The notes under the pieces were generated by a model that was not told the DNA's origin, searched no databases, and saw only the letters and a program-made list of their open reading frames with translations. Position numbers and translations under genes: made by a program. Below, piece by piece: positions 9,115 through 21,765 of a DNA stretch of 64,000 bases. The DNA comes from Pohlia nutans (lineage: Eukaryota > Streptophyta > Bryopsida > Bryales > Mniaceae), in assembly GCA_022496805.1 (NCBI GenBank), contig CM040097.1, forward strand, positions 21,070,072 through 21,134,071. Reading direction: 5' to 3'. How positions within the stretch are numbered: the stretch's first letter is position 1; the number at the start of each line of letters is the position of its first letter.

Positions 9115-11850
9115 ATGAGGCCCTTCTCAATGGTGGCGCTTGGTGTAGTGGCGGTGGTGGCGTGGATTCTGGGGACGGACCCCTGGAAGGTGGCGTTAGG
9201 ACGAGGCGTGTCCGAATTCAATGCGCAGTACGTGGCCCTGGCGCCTCTCAATCTGGCCTTTCCTCGCGACACGGACAATAAACTCCAGAACGCCGAAATC
9301 AAGTGGCAAGGTCAATTTTTCGGCCCTGAGAGCTTGACGTTCGACGCACAAGGCCGCGGACCGTACACGGGCGTCAGCGATGGCCGCATCCTTCGATACG
9401 ATGGACCCGAGCTCGGCTGGACCACGTTTGCATACACCTCCACAAACAGGTTTGCACCCTAAGAGCCTGTTTCCACGATCGTCTGCCCTAGCAGATCAGC
9501 AGCACATATTTTCTATAAAAGCTTTATATCAGACTGGAGTGTGGGGAGGGGCCTGCCAGTCTGCCACTGCTGCGTGCAGCTTGTTTGTAGGAGCTCATGG
9601 AAATTGGCTTTAAGTTACCCTAAACCAGACTTAAATCTTCCAACAATAGGGGTGTCACACCTCTTTCTTACCATTCTCAATCTTCAGAGAATGTGTATGT
9701 GGCACTTTCTTCTTGAATTGTGGAGGATCTATTCTCCGAATTTTGAGAAGTTTCACACAGGGAGATAAATACAAGATTCCCATATGGGAAACAGGGACAC
9801 AATTGTAACTTTCCCAGATCAAAATACACTACAATCATCCCAAGAAAGTTACGATTGTGGGAATTTTGTCCCACTTCCCAAATGAAATCCCGTGTGGGAA
9901 TGTCTTTATTTCTCCCTGTGTCATTCTTCTCCTTTGGAGGTGAAGAATAGCGGGTGTCGCACCTTTCTCCATTCTCAATCTTCAGAGAATGTGTATGTGG
10001 CACTTTCTCCATTCTCAATCTTCAGAGAATGTGTATGTGGCACTTTCTCCTTGAATTGTGGAGGACCCATTCTCTCAAGATTGAGAAGTTTACAGGTCAA
10101 GAATGGGCGTGAAGATTGAGAAACCGTCATGGTAAAGATTAACAGGACGTGTCCATTGTTATTCTTCACATGGTGAGAAGGGGAGTCACACCTTCTTCAT
10201 GGAGAATGGTCACTATTGGCTCCACATTTCTCTCCCAAGATTCTCAATCTCCAAAGAATCAAAGTTCGCATCAATAAATTCATCTCACACCTTTACACAA
10301 TGCTCATAGACTCGGTACAGTACCACCAGTCATGGGGTTCAATCTGGACTCCAATGAAGTTGAAGTTAAAATCTAATTCTTACTTAGGAAGGAAGCTAGC
10401 TGATTGTGATGACGGAATGAAGAATTTGGTCGTGATAGGTCGGACGCGTGCGCGCCGAAGAGCCCTGTGGGTCCGAATTTAGCGATGGAGCCGGTGTGTG
10501 GGCGGCCATTGGGCCTGCGATTTCACAAATTGACAGGCGAGCTGTGGATTGCCGATGCGTACCTGGGCATCATGAAAGTGGGACCAGAAGGCGGCCAAGC
10601 GGAGGTGGGTACATTCATAATACAATGACACACGAAAACTGTAACCAATGCTTATATTTCACTAAGATTCACTCAAAATAGTAACAATATTGTAGAGTAA
10701 CATAACCCTATGGTAAATTTATATTGTCCATTTTTTTGGGGGTAAATTTCAATTTTAGATATGGATTAAGAACTAATTAGTACTTGTAACCAGTCTAAAA
10801 CAAGCTTGATAAGCACTAGACTGTCCTTAGATTCCCTTTAAAATCTACATAATTTATAGATTTCATTACCTAAGCACTCACCAAGAGTCCTTAATTTTGG
10901 GTGCCATTGAGTCGTTATACTATGAATGCTCTAGGTCGTGTTGGATTCGATCGACGGAGTGCGAATGAAGTTCACAAATGACCTGGACTTTGATGAGGAG
11001 GGCAACTTGTACTTCACGGACAGCAGCACGCGCTGGCATCGCAACCAGTTCATCCTCTCCCTCATGGAAGGCGACGATACCGGGCGCTTCATAAAATTCA
11101 ACCCCAGTACAAAACAAACCACGGTACTTCTGGACCACTTCCGGTTCCCCAACGGCGTGGCGGTCAGCAAGGATGGCACATTCGTGGTGTTTACCGAGTG
11201 CCGCATGGGCCGTGTGTGGCGATACTGGCTCCAGGTAATGTCTGGGAGAACCGACCTTTAGTAATAGATAAGTTGGTTGAAATTCAGAATTGCCTAATCG
11301 AGTTCAAAATCTTAGGAAAAAAACTGATCATTTTGAGGACAAAATAAGAAAATATGTTCTTTTATTTCCTTAAAGAGTATGCTCCAGAAAACTAGTTGGT
11401 CCAAGAAAATGTAGGATCTTATTTGGTAAAGATAAAATTTCTCCTGGATTGTGGCTCCAGGGTGCCAAGGCTGGCACGCACGAGCTCTTCGCGGATCTGC
11501 CCGGGTGGCCAGACAATGTGCGGCGTAATGAGGCCGGCGACTTCTGGGTGGCCATCCATTGCCTGCGTGTGAAGTCTGCGGAGTATTTGAGCAGCTTGCC
11601 GTGGCTGCGGACATTGATGATCCGACTGCCCATCCCCGTCAAGTACGTGTATGGATTGCTCGCGGGGCGGCCCAAAGGCATGATCCTGCGGTTCGGGCCC
11701 GGCGGCGACTTGAAGGAGGTGCTGGAGGATCAGGAGGGCAAGGTGGTGAAAATGGTGAGCGAGGTGGAAGAGCACAATGGTAAACTGTATCTCGGCTCCG
11801 TGTTGCTCCCGCAGGTTGCCGTCTATACTCTCCCAAAGGCCACTGCTTAG
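9115..11850 (+). CDS. strictosidine synthase-like (SSL/APMAP family) protein, 4 coding exons
   Basis: Coding exons 9115-9449, 10439-10604, 10935-11234 and 11461-11850 join in frame into 396 residues. An N-terminal membrane anchor or signal (MVALGVVAVVAWILG) precedes a six-bladed beta-propeller. The diagnostic segments are FFGPESLTFDAQGRGPYTGV near residue 75, VCGRPLGLRF then GELWIADAYLGIMKV (end of exon 2), FTNDLDFDEEGNLYFTDSST, FRFPNGVAVSKDG, LPGWPDNVR and NGKLYLGSVLLPQVAVY near the C-terminus. Length and motif order fit plant SSL proteins, which are ER or membrane associated and resemble animal APMAP. Most SSL proteins lack the catalytic glutamate of true strictosidine synthase, so an alkaloid-forming role should not be assumed; hydrolase activity is the usual suggestion. 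No frameshift is visible. Intron 2 is filled with repeats, and intron 4 has a dispersed relative at 51705-51915. Confidence 0.93.
9640..10250. repeat. nested direct and inverted repeats inside SSL intron 2
   Basis: The block around CAATCTTCAGAGAATGTGTA occurs at about 9680, 9978 and 10018, the last two as an adjacent tandem pair of about 42 bp. Between them, 9755-9935 folds on itself: CACAGGGAGATAAATACAAG pairs with a CTTTATTTCTCCCTGTG-type sequence, and AAAGTTAC/GTAACTTT boxes pair near the centre. This is probably a decayed foldback insertion that later partly duplicated. Confidence 0.6.
11235..11460 (+). repeat. SSL intron 4, with a dispersed relative
   Basis: This 226-bp intron aligns by eye with 51705-51915 almost from splice site to splice site. 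Shared blocks in order are GACCTTTAG, CCTAATCGAGTTCAAA, ATGCTCCA, AAAATGTAGGATCTT and TAAAATTTCT. No flanking exon sequence is present at the second locus. Confidence 0.6.
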
Positions 11851-12012
11851 TAAGAGGTTCTCCACCACTGTACGGGTAAAGGTATTTTTCAAGGGCTCCT
11901 TTGGAGTGTGCTTGGAGAGGGCTCATTCGGGCAACATGGCAAATGTAGAGAGCCTTGCGCTTAACTTTGCGGAGAATCCAAGTTTAGATGACTCTTTGTT
12001 TGGATAATGATG

Positions 12013-12014
<2 letters not shown>

Positions 12015-12098
<84 letters not shown>
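12015..12098. repeat. AT dinucleotide microsatellite
   Basis: An uninterrupted AT run of about 84 bp, roughly 42 units, 165 bp after the SSL stop codon. It produces false tyrosine-isoleucine ORFs in both directions. Confidence 0.97.
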
Positions 12099-12100
<2 letters not shown>

Positions 12101-12809
12101 CAGCGTCCACTCCACATGTAGTTACTTGTGAGTGGTTCATCATCATGTGTGAGTGGGGGAGTGCAAGTTTGAAGGCCTCTGTTTTGGATGTGGGAAGGGC
12201 CAGTTGCCCATGTCCCGCTGGAGATGCTCTTAGAACTGTACAAAGGACGACGGGGTCGAAGGTGAGTTGAAAACCCAAAATCCGGGGAATTAAAAAGAGG
12301 CGAAAAATCGCAAGAGTCACAAAGAAAAGCCTCACGACCAGGGCGCGCAAAGTGACCCCCAAAAAACCATCACACGTGCGGTTAGCGAGCTGTGACTTGG
12401 GAACGAACACACGTGCAGTTGAGAACTCATGTAACTTACAGGGACAGTAACTGTGTAGTGGAGAACCGGAATGAAAATGGGCGTCAAGTGGAACTGAATC
12501 CTCTTCCTTCTTGCAGTTGTGAGGATTCACTGGCCCGACCGACCGAGGGATCATGTCATTATTATGAATTTTTTATGCACGGGATCTGTACGTGTGAGTG
12601 GGGCACAAAAATATGGATCTGATTGTGAAAGCCAGCTCCTTGATTGCACCCGTCATCGTCATGATGTAAGCAGTCCGTTTCTAGGTTGTATTGCCCTAAA
12701 AAATAACCCTGTCTAAGGGCATCCGCCTTGCAAATCATTCTACACTTACTCATTCTACACTTAGTGAAAAAGCGTTTTAACATGATGCCGAGCTCTTCAA
12801 GCCACCCTC
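12099..12809. other. SSL 3' flank, no clear gene
   Basis: Moderate-GC sequence with short open frames on both strands but no recognisable motif. A GTGAGTGG word recurs (12128, 12151, 12594), suggesting an old repeat. Confidence 0.35.
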
Positions 12810-13541
12810 TTAACCCCTAAAGGTTGGGCCTAAGACCATGGAATCATGTTTTATTTGTCACACTCAAATTTGGTACTAAAAATAATACAAGAATTCAAAT
12901 TTATATTTTTAGTAGATGAAGTCACATGTCTACTACAAATCATAAATTTTCATAAATTTTGGTGAAAATTTGAAATTACTATGGTTTTATGATGTGATTG
13001 TAAAGAAAATCTATATCAATTACATAATGTACTAGAAAATTCCGATTTTTTTACCTAAGGTGTAAATTACAATGAAGAAAAGTTTAGTTCATGAAAATCA
13101 TCCGTGTATCTAAATTTAGAAAATTTGCTACACCTTGGTGATACCTACTGAACTTGTAACTACAATAAAACACTCAATTTTCAAATTTTTCCAAAAATTC
13201 AAAGTGGAGTAGAAACTAGACTTGGCAAGCTTCATTTTGTTAGTTAAGCTCAAATGCAATGGAACTCATTTTCATGGCCTAAATTTAGTTTAAGTAGAAC
13301 AAGCAAAAAAAATCAAATACACTACACGGTGAATCGTTTTTACGACTCTTTTTGTAGTTGGGACCCCATGTAAAATCTAAAAATAGCCTGAATGATTTGA
13401 ATTTAACTTGAAGAGGTGGCATCACCAAGCAAAACCCTTCACATAAAGAATTGGATGGAAATCATCCACGCAACAGTTGGAATTGAACAGTTGACTTCAT
13501 TCATAAGCCATTTTTTGGTCTTGGCGGCGTTTAGGGGTTAA
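12810..13541. mobile_element. TTAA MITE, single-copy type in this window
   Basis: The left end is TTAACCCCTAAAGGTTGG and the right end is GGCGGCGTTTAGGGGTTAA. At 732 bp it is longer than most relatives. The interior is AT-rich and non-coding. Confidence 0.72.
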
Positions 13542-14361
13542 AACTCAGTTTAGGAAATTCTTGTGTATGATTGCTCATGTGATGAAATCTTGTCATATAT
13601 TCTAAATAAGTGATGGTTGCGATTGGTTCATTAATAATTTACCATATACAAATAGAGTGTGATTAGGTCATTTGAAATTGAAGTATGGATGAAATTGTTC
13701 TTTGAAGTGTGAATACATAGGTCTAAATTGAAGGGCACGTGAATAGGTTTGTGCTTAGTGCATTGTTAGAGATGTCTCAAGCTCCTTGTTAGGTGGAAAG
13801 GCAATATGCCCAAGTTGAAGGAGCCATTGCCAAAGAGCCATTGCCAAAGAACGTGAAATTGCTTTGTTTTCAGGAGTTACACAATTGGATAGCAAAAACA
13901 AGCCGTAAAAGTAAATCTAGGTAAATACGAAGGTAGCGACTACGTAACAAGCCACTTGTTTGTTGTTGTGTTCGTCCTGTTGTATGTTTCTATAAATCCC
14001 ATTCCAGCAAGCAGAAGACTTTATAATGGGAAGTAATGACATAATCTATAAAACATGTAGTTCCTCACCTATTAAAACATTTATTTGAAAGTGTTGCCTC
14101 CAAGCGTCTCTAGCTTTTTTGGGCTTAAGAACATCAATGCTTTTGAAGTGTTAGAGGTCTAAATGTAAGTGAGGTATAGAAATCTCAACAATAAAATCTT
14201 GTAGTATACATGATGTGGATGGCGTGGATCAAATTTGGTTTCATTTGGCCACAAATTGCAAGATCATGATGTTTTAGTGTAGAAAATGGATGTTGAAAGT
14301 TTCCTAGCAACACATTAGAGGTGAAACTTGATTTCTAAACCTACTCAAATAAAGAAACTTC
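13542..14361. other. intergenic, no gene seen
   Basis: AT-rich DNA with a local duplication (GAGCCATTGCCAAAGA repeated in tandem near 13822-13850). No coding signal was recognised. Confidence 0.45.
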
Positions 14362-14907
14362 AAACTATAAAATGGTTAAAAATCATCATATAAACACATT
14401 GGTACAGTTTTTTTAATAAATATCTTTGATGTGTCCAAAAATGGCTTTGAAATGTCAAAAAGTAGCTCAAAAAGTGACCCATTAGATCCAAAAAGCATAA
14501 AGTGTCCAAAATAAGCTTGTAAACTAAAATGATTCCCAAAAATTCTGAACCACTTGGATTGACATGAATTTTTTTACCATAATAACTAAACTTCAAGGGG
14601 AATCTGACTTGACAATTTTTATTTAAAACTGACATTGGATGAAGGAGAAACAAGCCATTGAAGTTGCAATCATCAAAATGCACTTTGGTGAACCAAAATT
14701 AAGACCTGTGCACTTAAATGATTTCAAAAAATTCATTACAACTCGGATTGATCTGAAATTGTTATCACACAAACTAGACATCATGAGGGGGGGTTTTTGG
14801 AAAATTTCATCCAAATCAAACACTATTTACAAAGGTTACAGCTCTTCAAAGGTGAAAACAACCCAAGAAACTTTCAAAATATGGACGTCGGGACGGTTAG
14901 GGATTAA
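14362..14907. repeat. dispersed repeat, partner of 61640-62208, right end TTAA
   Basis: The ATCATCATATAAACACATTG block near 14381, a CAAAAAGTGACCCATT-like block and the terminal ATATGGACGTC...GGTTAGGGATTAA all recur in the same order at 61640-62208. The right end resembles a decayed TTAA MITE terminus. The left end could not be placed. Confidence 0.65.
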
Positions 14908-15634
14908 GAGCATCTTCAATGCAACATGGTAAATCACATGACAAACAAAAATGTAACTTTTGATAAACATAGAATTAGAAATGGAGACTCTACTTTCATT
15001 ACAATTCCATCTGAAAAATCATATGAGAAGAAAATGACTTGTCCTTGCAATTAGGGATTCGGCTAGTAGTGTTTAGGGTTTCATTTTGGAGGCATGTAGA
15101 TTATTTTAAGAAAAACTTGGAATCACATGTAAAAAAATATTAAAAAATAAAAAATAAAATAAAAAAGATTTTTTTGAAATCATCAATGTCACGTTAAACA
15201 TATTAGATTGGATAACATACTTTAGGACTCATAACATATACCCTCATATACTTCAAAAATATATACCTCACTCTAGGCACCTAATTTTGCATCCCAAGGT
15301 CAGGTGGGTTGCACTCTTGGCACTTCATGAATAATCTATCAACAAATGAAGTCTGGTGTTTAAAAACTTCATCCATTAATAACTCATCCATATAGAGTCC
15401 AATCATCGTGCAAAACCATATTTCGGAATGCCAATTTAATTTCCTAGAGCGTGATTGATATCAAAACATAAAATAAAATAAAATGAAACAAAATTACTTT
15501 TCCAAGTCAACACATTTGACTCATATGATGCACCTTCATGTGCTAGAAGTAAAGTCAAAGACAAAGTTAAACCTTTCATATCTCCCAATTGGATGAAGCA
15601 CAGATGTACATATGAAGAGCACATTTGAAATGAC

Positions 15635-15995
15635 AGAGTTATTCGTTAATTCATATTGAATTTGAATGAGATACCATGAATTTTGCTTTAATGTACTCTT
15701 ATTTGTTCACTCCAAATAATTATAAGATATGGAAGAACTTGGTGGTCTCTCATTATTAGGTGTGTAAGAGTTTGGTGGTCTCTAAACTCAAGGAAAACTT
15801 GAAAAACATCTATTTTGATGGCAAAAAAAGTTTCCGTTGCCAGTTTAGAAACCACCAAACTCTAACACATCTAATAATGATAGACCACCAAGTTCTTCCA
15901 TACCTTATAACTATTTGGAATGAACAAATAAGAGTATATTAAAGAAAAATTCATGGTATCTTATTCAAACTCAAGGTGAATTAGCGGATAACTCT
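15635..15995. mobile_element. 361-bp foldback (palindromic) element
   Basis: The left AGAGTTATTCGTTAATTCA mirrors the right TGAATTAGCGGATAACTCT. Inner segments also mirror each other, for example GAAGAACTTGGTGGTCTCTC against an ATAGACCACCAAGTTCTTCC-type segment. The arms are about 160 bp with indels. No clear target duplication is visible. Confidence 0.75.
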
Positions 15996-16932
15996 AGTAT
16001 GTTGATTTCTCTTCACTATCACAAAGAAGATCATGTTAGGTACTTATATTCCAAATTTGAGGGGTGTAACATTTTCAAAAAATCTTGTAATGGAAAGAGG
16101 TTCAAAACATTGCCAATACACATCTTATTTTTTTACAAACTCAATTTTTGATAAAATCTCAATCCAAACGGTCACCATAAAGATTGCTATTTTTTATTTG
16201 GCACCCTTCATAAAAGAGTTGGGAAACTTTAATTACTTTAATTATTCTTTGGTAAATTTTTGCACTATGAAAGGATTTGTGTTTTACAATCTCAAAGAGG
16301 ATCATATTAATTACGAGTACTTGTGAACCGAATTTAGAGGTAGTAGAGGGTTGTAACAAAAGATTCCTAGCTGCCCAATGAGTATAGAAAACTATTTAAA
16401 AATTAATAAAATGTTTTTAAATGATATTATAATAAATTTTATATAATAAATTTTATGATTTAATTATTTAATTATTATAAGATATTAAAGATATTATTTT
16501 ATTAATGTATTATTTCTAAATACTACTATATTATTCAATGGTATAAAATCATTATAAATTGTTGTATTATTATATTATAATATATACAATATCATGTTAC
16601 TATAAAATGAATGGAAATTTCCTAATCCTAAAAAAATAATTATAATATTATTTTCAAAAGTACTGACATTTTGTAAGACATCATCTATAAGAACAATTTG
16701 TTATAAAACTAAAGTTTAGGAATAACTTACTGTATTTTCAAATTTAATCACCTTTCAAACATTTCCTCGTAGAGATTTAAAACATCTTGATAAAAAATTA
16801 ATTAAATGATAGCATTTATATAAAAATGGAAATAAGGATGAAAAATAAACATACTACAAACACACGTACTTTGTTTGAAACCTAAAAAAGATGCTTAAGA
16901 CGCATGCTTTTTTTGATAAAATATTTTGGTAT

Positions 16933-17827
16933 GTACAATCACCTATAGAAAGTAAGGTAACCCCACAATCCTCTATTCTCTAAAACACTTACCAAACTCA
17001 CTACAATGATTTGCCAATCACTAAATTTTTCCCATGATACAGCTTGTGTATGATGCAATTTTGTGCCAAATTTGGTGCAAGGAAGATGACCGGAAGTTGC
17101 AATAATGTCAATTTATCAACTTTTTTGTCTAATGTGAAAAAACTGCATATCAATTACGCAAAAGCATCCAGGGATCCAATTTTTTTTATAGAAGGTAGAA
17201 GTCGCAGTAAGGAACAATATGGTGTTATAAAAAAGAATGGTATTCCTAGGTATTTTTAAATTAAATGGTGTCTACATGCAATTCAAAGTTAAAAAATTAA
17301 GGCCAGATTTTAGTTTAATTATACAATAAATTAATTAGCCTACTTTTGTCACTTTTTTTGTGAGACCGCATTGTCACAGCCAAAAACAATATAATGTCAT
17401 TAAAAAAGTGACAAAAATAGATCAATTAATTTATTATATAATTAAACTAAAATTTGGCCTTACATTTTTAATTTTTAATTGCATGCGGACATCATTTCAT
17501 TTTAAAATACCTAGGAATACCATTCTTTTTTATAACACCATATTGTTCCTTACTGTGACTTCTACCTTTTACAAAAAATTTGGATCCTTAAAAGCTTTTG
17601 TGTAATTGATATGCATTTTTTTTCACATCAGACATAAAAGTTGGAAAATTGACATTAATGCAACTTTTGTTCATCTTCCTTGTACCAAATTTGGCACAAA
17701 AGTGTGCCATACACAAGCTGTATTGTGGGAAAATTTTGGTGATCGGCAAACCATTGCTGTGAGTTTGGGAAGCGTTTTAGTGAATGGTGGATTGTGGGGT
17801 TACCTTACTTTCTATAGGTGACTGTAC
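16933..17827. mobile_element. 895-bp foldback element, probable TA target
   Basis: The left end GTACAATCACCTATAGAAAG pairs with the right end CTTTCTATAGGTGACTGTAC, and most of each 400-bp arm is complementary with scattered changes. If the ends are taken as CAATCACC/GGTGACTG, both sides are flanked by TA, as in Tc1/mariner/pogo-type elements. ORFs inside are chance readings of the arms. Confidence 0.78.
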
Positions 17828-19132
17828 ATCATACAACATGCCTGCATGCTTTAAACATACAAGTTGTGCATTGCATACGTACGACATTTTCAACTATGAA
17901 TTCATTACGTTCTTCACATGCTCTTCGTATGTTTTCTATTTTATTTATTTTTTGCAATTATGTATGGAGAAGCACAATTAACATAGAGCTCTTTGTTGAT
18001 TTGATAAGCTTGCAAAACAATCGTCAAATTTCAATTGCAAGCCCACCTGCACTTTTGTGAATAATGCCAAGGGCAAAAATCCCTTAAAACATTAATTTTT
18101 TAGCCCAAAACAAAGAATGTTCATTTTAAAATTAAAAATTTATTTTAAAATATCATGTCAACTCATAAAATTAAAATTAAAATTTTACACCACCCTATAA
18201 TAGGTATCAAAACTATACTAAAAGTGGTGACTTCCAGTTTTACTTGAAATGTACACATATCATAATAGGAGGTGCAGATGTGCATGTAAACGTGCATAGT
18301 TTTGTCCCTTTTCCTAATTTATCTCATAATTGTTCACATAAACATAAAAAATACGACTTTATTAGGTAGATTATGTGATTTAGAACACCATGAATATTTA
18401 AAAAAAAATGTAAAGAACTGAAATAGAATGCAAGGTGGAGTTTAGAAAGTTGTTTCCACTACAATTTTGGTGCACTGCGACTACATTTTTGCAGGACTGT
18501 AGCTTGCTTCTAACCCCGTTTCTCCATTTTTTTGTAATTTTCTAAATTTTTAAATTTTGTTCATAATAAGTTAAGTATCTAGTAATTGTAGCCCGAGGGC
18601 CAGAAGGTGCATTCATTTGTACTAAAATATATGTGAGTGCAGAGAAAGGGTGTTAAAATTTGAACACTGTTGTATGATATATACATACAATAAACATATT
18701 TAGAGTTGAAAACATTGACATATAATTACATTAACTATATATTTAGGACGGAATATATCTGTATACAAAGGTTTTTAGACATGTAACCTCTTATATACAT
18801 GGGGTTTTTAGAAGGGGTCATGAACACACTTGATTCTCAAACATAATATAGAGTGCACCCCCCAAAAATTGTACCAAGAGCATGCAAAGGAAATTCATAC
18901 AACAATCGTATGAATTACGTTAAAAAGAACATACATAAAACAAACGATATTATTTTAAAACTAATGCGTATGAAAAACATTGTAAAAATGAGTCTTGCGA
19001 AGTTTGTGATGATATTGCCCACTTATCTCTGGTATGTTGTCTTCATGTTCGTGATCGTGACTGTAGAGGGTGCGACCCCTGGGCTTTGCCAAGCTTCTCA
19101 GTGTTAGGGGTATTTGTACTGTGTGCTTTCTC
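17828..19132. other. AT-rich intergenic DNA, no gene seen
   Basis: No coding, RNA or clear repeat signal was recognised. Open frames here lack codon bias and splice context. Confidence 0.5.
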
Positions 19133-19694
19133 ATAACCCCTAAACGTCCAACCGTACAGAAAGTGGACGATGTACAGAATCAAACACAGTTTTTTCATCC
19201 GTCATTGACTTTTTGCAATGTGGGCTTTATGGGAAGTCAACTTTATGCATATGTGATTTGATTAGAAAGACAATGATTAGTGAACTTTTTATGCCTCATT
19301 TCATGTTGTAGTGATTTACCCAAAATTTCGAAGATTTTAATGTAGAAGTGCTCTTAAAAAAGTCTACTCATAAAATTAAGCAACCAAAAATTCTCCAAAA
19401 ATGAGTACACTTGGAGTATTACATTTCAACCAATCGCAACAAATTTCATGTACAAATTGTCAATATCTTATTCATAATCAAATTACAAAAGAATTTTCAA
19501 TTTCAAGTTTCAATTTTTATACAACAATATTGGTGATGGCAATCGCAAATCTAACTGTATGAATAGAATCTAAATTTATAATGTACAATTTTTATTCATA
19601 CATCAAGTGCAAAATATCCCTCTAGATTGCATATTATGATGCACCTTTGCAAAACTGTAGAATTTGGAGAGGGGTGAGGACGTTTGGGGGTTAA
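19133..19694. mobile_element. TTAA MITE, subfamily 2, inverted
   Basis: The left end is decayed (ATAACCCCTAAACGTCCAACC) and the right end is GAGGACGTTTGGGGGTTAA. The interior is the reverse complement of the element at 57778, including the GGTGATGGCAATCGCAAAT region. Confidence 0.8.
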
Positions 19695-20131
19695 ACATTT
19701 TGTTTCCTACAATTATTCTATGAGTACACTTTCTCAAAATTATCTTCGATTTTCACAAATTTTAAATTGGATTGGTTCTAGAACACTATTGTTGCTCTCT
19801 AAAGTTGACTTTGACGTTGACTTTGAAGTTGACCGATTGAAGCATAGATTCAATTTTTTGAGTTAGTGTATCCACATCAATTAAGTAACCAATACTCCCA
19901 TGTCCCACTAAAAGATGTGATTTCATTGAAACTTTGAGATTAGGTCTGTACGTCACATGAAAGGACAATTAGCGCGCCAAAATCAAAGCTCTTTGCACCA
20001 CAAAACCACCTTTGAAATTTCTAGAGTTATTGTTGCCTGCAACCCTAAAATACTTGGCACAAGAGACTTTCATTTCACAATCATCTCATATTGCTACAAA
20101 TAACCTTCATACAACTTATACAAGCATATTT

Positions 20132-21439
20132 AACACCCAATTCCCTCATTTTGCACTTGGTCAAGTGCACTCATTTCATGAGCAAATTTGGCTTTAAAAA
20201 AATTTGTTTGCAAAATTCTCTAAAAAATAGCGATTTTTGTCTTTCTACAATCCCTTACATTGTAAAGAAATAAAATTTTAATTTATTTTGTATCCTTATC
20301 TTTATCTTTTATTTTATATTTATATTTATCTTTGATTTAATTTAATTTTATCTTGTTTTTTTTCTTGTCTTCTTTCTTGTCTTCCTTTTGTCCTCCTTCT
20401 TCTTTTTCTTCTAGTCTTCTTCTTTTTCTTCTAGTCTTCCTCTTGTCTTCCTTTTTTTCTCTTCACCTTGTCATTTCTGGAGTTTAAACGTTAAAAAAAT
20501 TAAATAAAAATAAAAATCAGGGAGCAGTCGATGGCTGAATCCAATACAGGTCAAAAAATAAAAATGAAAATAAAAATAAAATAATTTTTTTTGCTTCCGG
20601 TTTTTCCGGCCAGAAAGGGTTCGCGCGCGTGGACCCTGGTCTAATTTTGACCCACTCTCCCTCCCTCCTCCCTTTTCCTTTTTATTCCCATCTTTCCTAT
20701 ATAAACCCTCCCTCACTCTTCGTCCCTTACTCTCCCTCCCTCACTCTCCCTCCCTCCTCCCTCTTCCTCTTTTATATTGAGGAGAAGGGAGAAGAGAGAG
20801 AGGGAGAAGGACAAGAGAGGAAAAGGGGAGGAAGGAGAGTGTGAGGGAAGGAGAGTGTGAGGGAATGAGAGTGAGGGAGGGTTTATATAGGGGAGAGGGG
20901 GGAGTGAGGGAGGGAGGGTCAAAATTAGACTAGGGTCCGCGCGCGCGGACTCTCTCTGGCCGGAAAAACCGGAAGCAAAAAATAAAAAATAAAAATAAAA
21001 ATAAAATAAAAAAATAGGGCTTGTATTAGATTCAACCATCGTCTGCTCCCTGATTTTTATTTTTAATTTCTTTTTAATGTTTAAACTCCAGAAATGGCAA
21101 GGTGTAGAAAAGAAAAGGAAGACAAGAGGAAGACTAGAAGAAAAAGAAGAAGGAAGACAAGAGGAAGATAAGAAAGAAGACAAGAGGAAGACAAGAAAGA
21201 AGACAAGAAAATAAAACAAGATAAAATAAAAGAAAAGAAAAGATAAAGATAAAGATAAAGATAAAAGATAAAGATAAGGATACAAAATAAATTAAAAGAT
21301 TGTTTCTTTACAACGTAAGGGATTATAGAAAGACAAAAATCGTTGTTTTGTAGAGAATTTTTCAAACAAATTTTTTAATGCGCTTGGGGGCCAAGTGCAT
21401 GATTATATGGCCAAGTGCAAAATTAGTGAATTGGGTGTT
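20132..21439. mobile_element. foldback transposon, copy B, 4-bp target duplication ATTT
   Basis: A second copy of the 5247-6448 element, 1308 bp long. The ends are AACACCCAATTCCCTCATTT and AAATTAGTGAATTGGGTGTT, flanked by ATTT (20128-20131 and 21440-21443). It shares the GTTTAAAC box, the GCGCGCGGAC box and the long CTT/AAG arms. The 190-residue ORF on its minus strand is low-complexity S/F/L and not a gene. Confidence 0.88.
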
Positions 21440-21765
21440 ATTTGGGTTTTAGTATGATGGGAGACTTAGCCTAGGTACCTGCTCACAAATTCGTGATGCA
21501 TGATAAAGGGAGTATTGCTCAAAACCTTGTGAACTAAGTTGAATCGGATTGTGAGGTGGGTGTTTGCTTTGAGAGTTGGGATTTAACTGCAGTGGAAATG
21601 TTCATTGGAGGTGACATAGTGCAAGTATTTGCTCTAGCAATGACTTTTCAAGCAAGGATATGGTCCTATCTTCTTAAATGGCAGTGGAAAAATCCCATGA
21701 ATTAAATTTGCATGTAGAAGGCAACTATTTTGGCGAGTCTCACGATTCTGAGTGTGGATTGCAGA

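Noticed and set aside
11961..12554. A 197-codon minus-strand ORF with a long tyrosine-isoleucine run and its plus-strand counterpart.
   Set aside because: The run is the AT microsatellite and the rest shows no motif; both are chance open frames.
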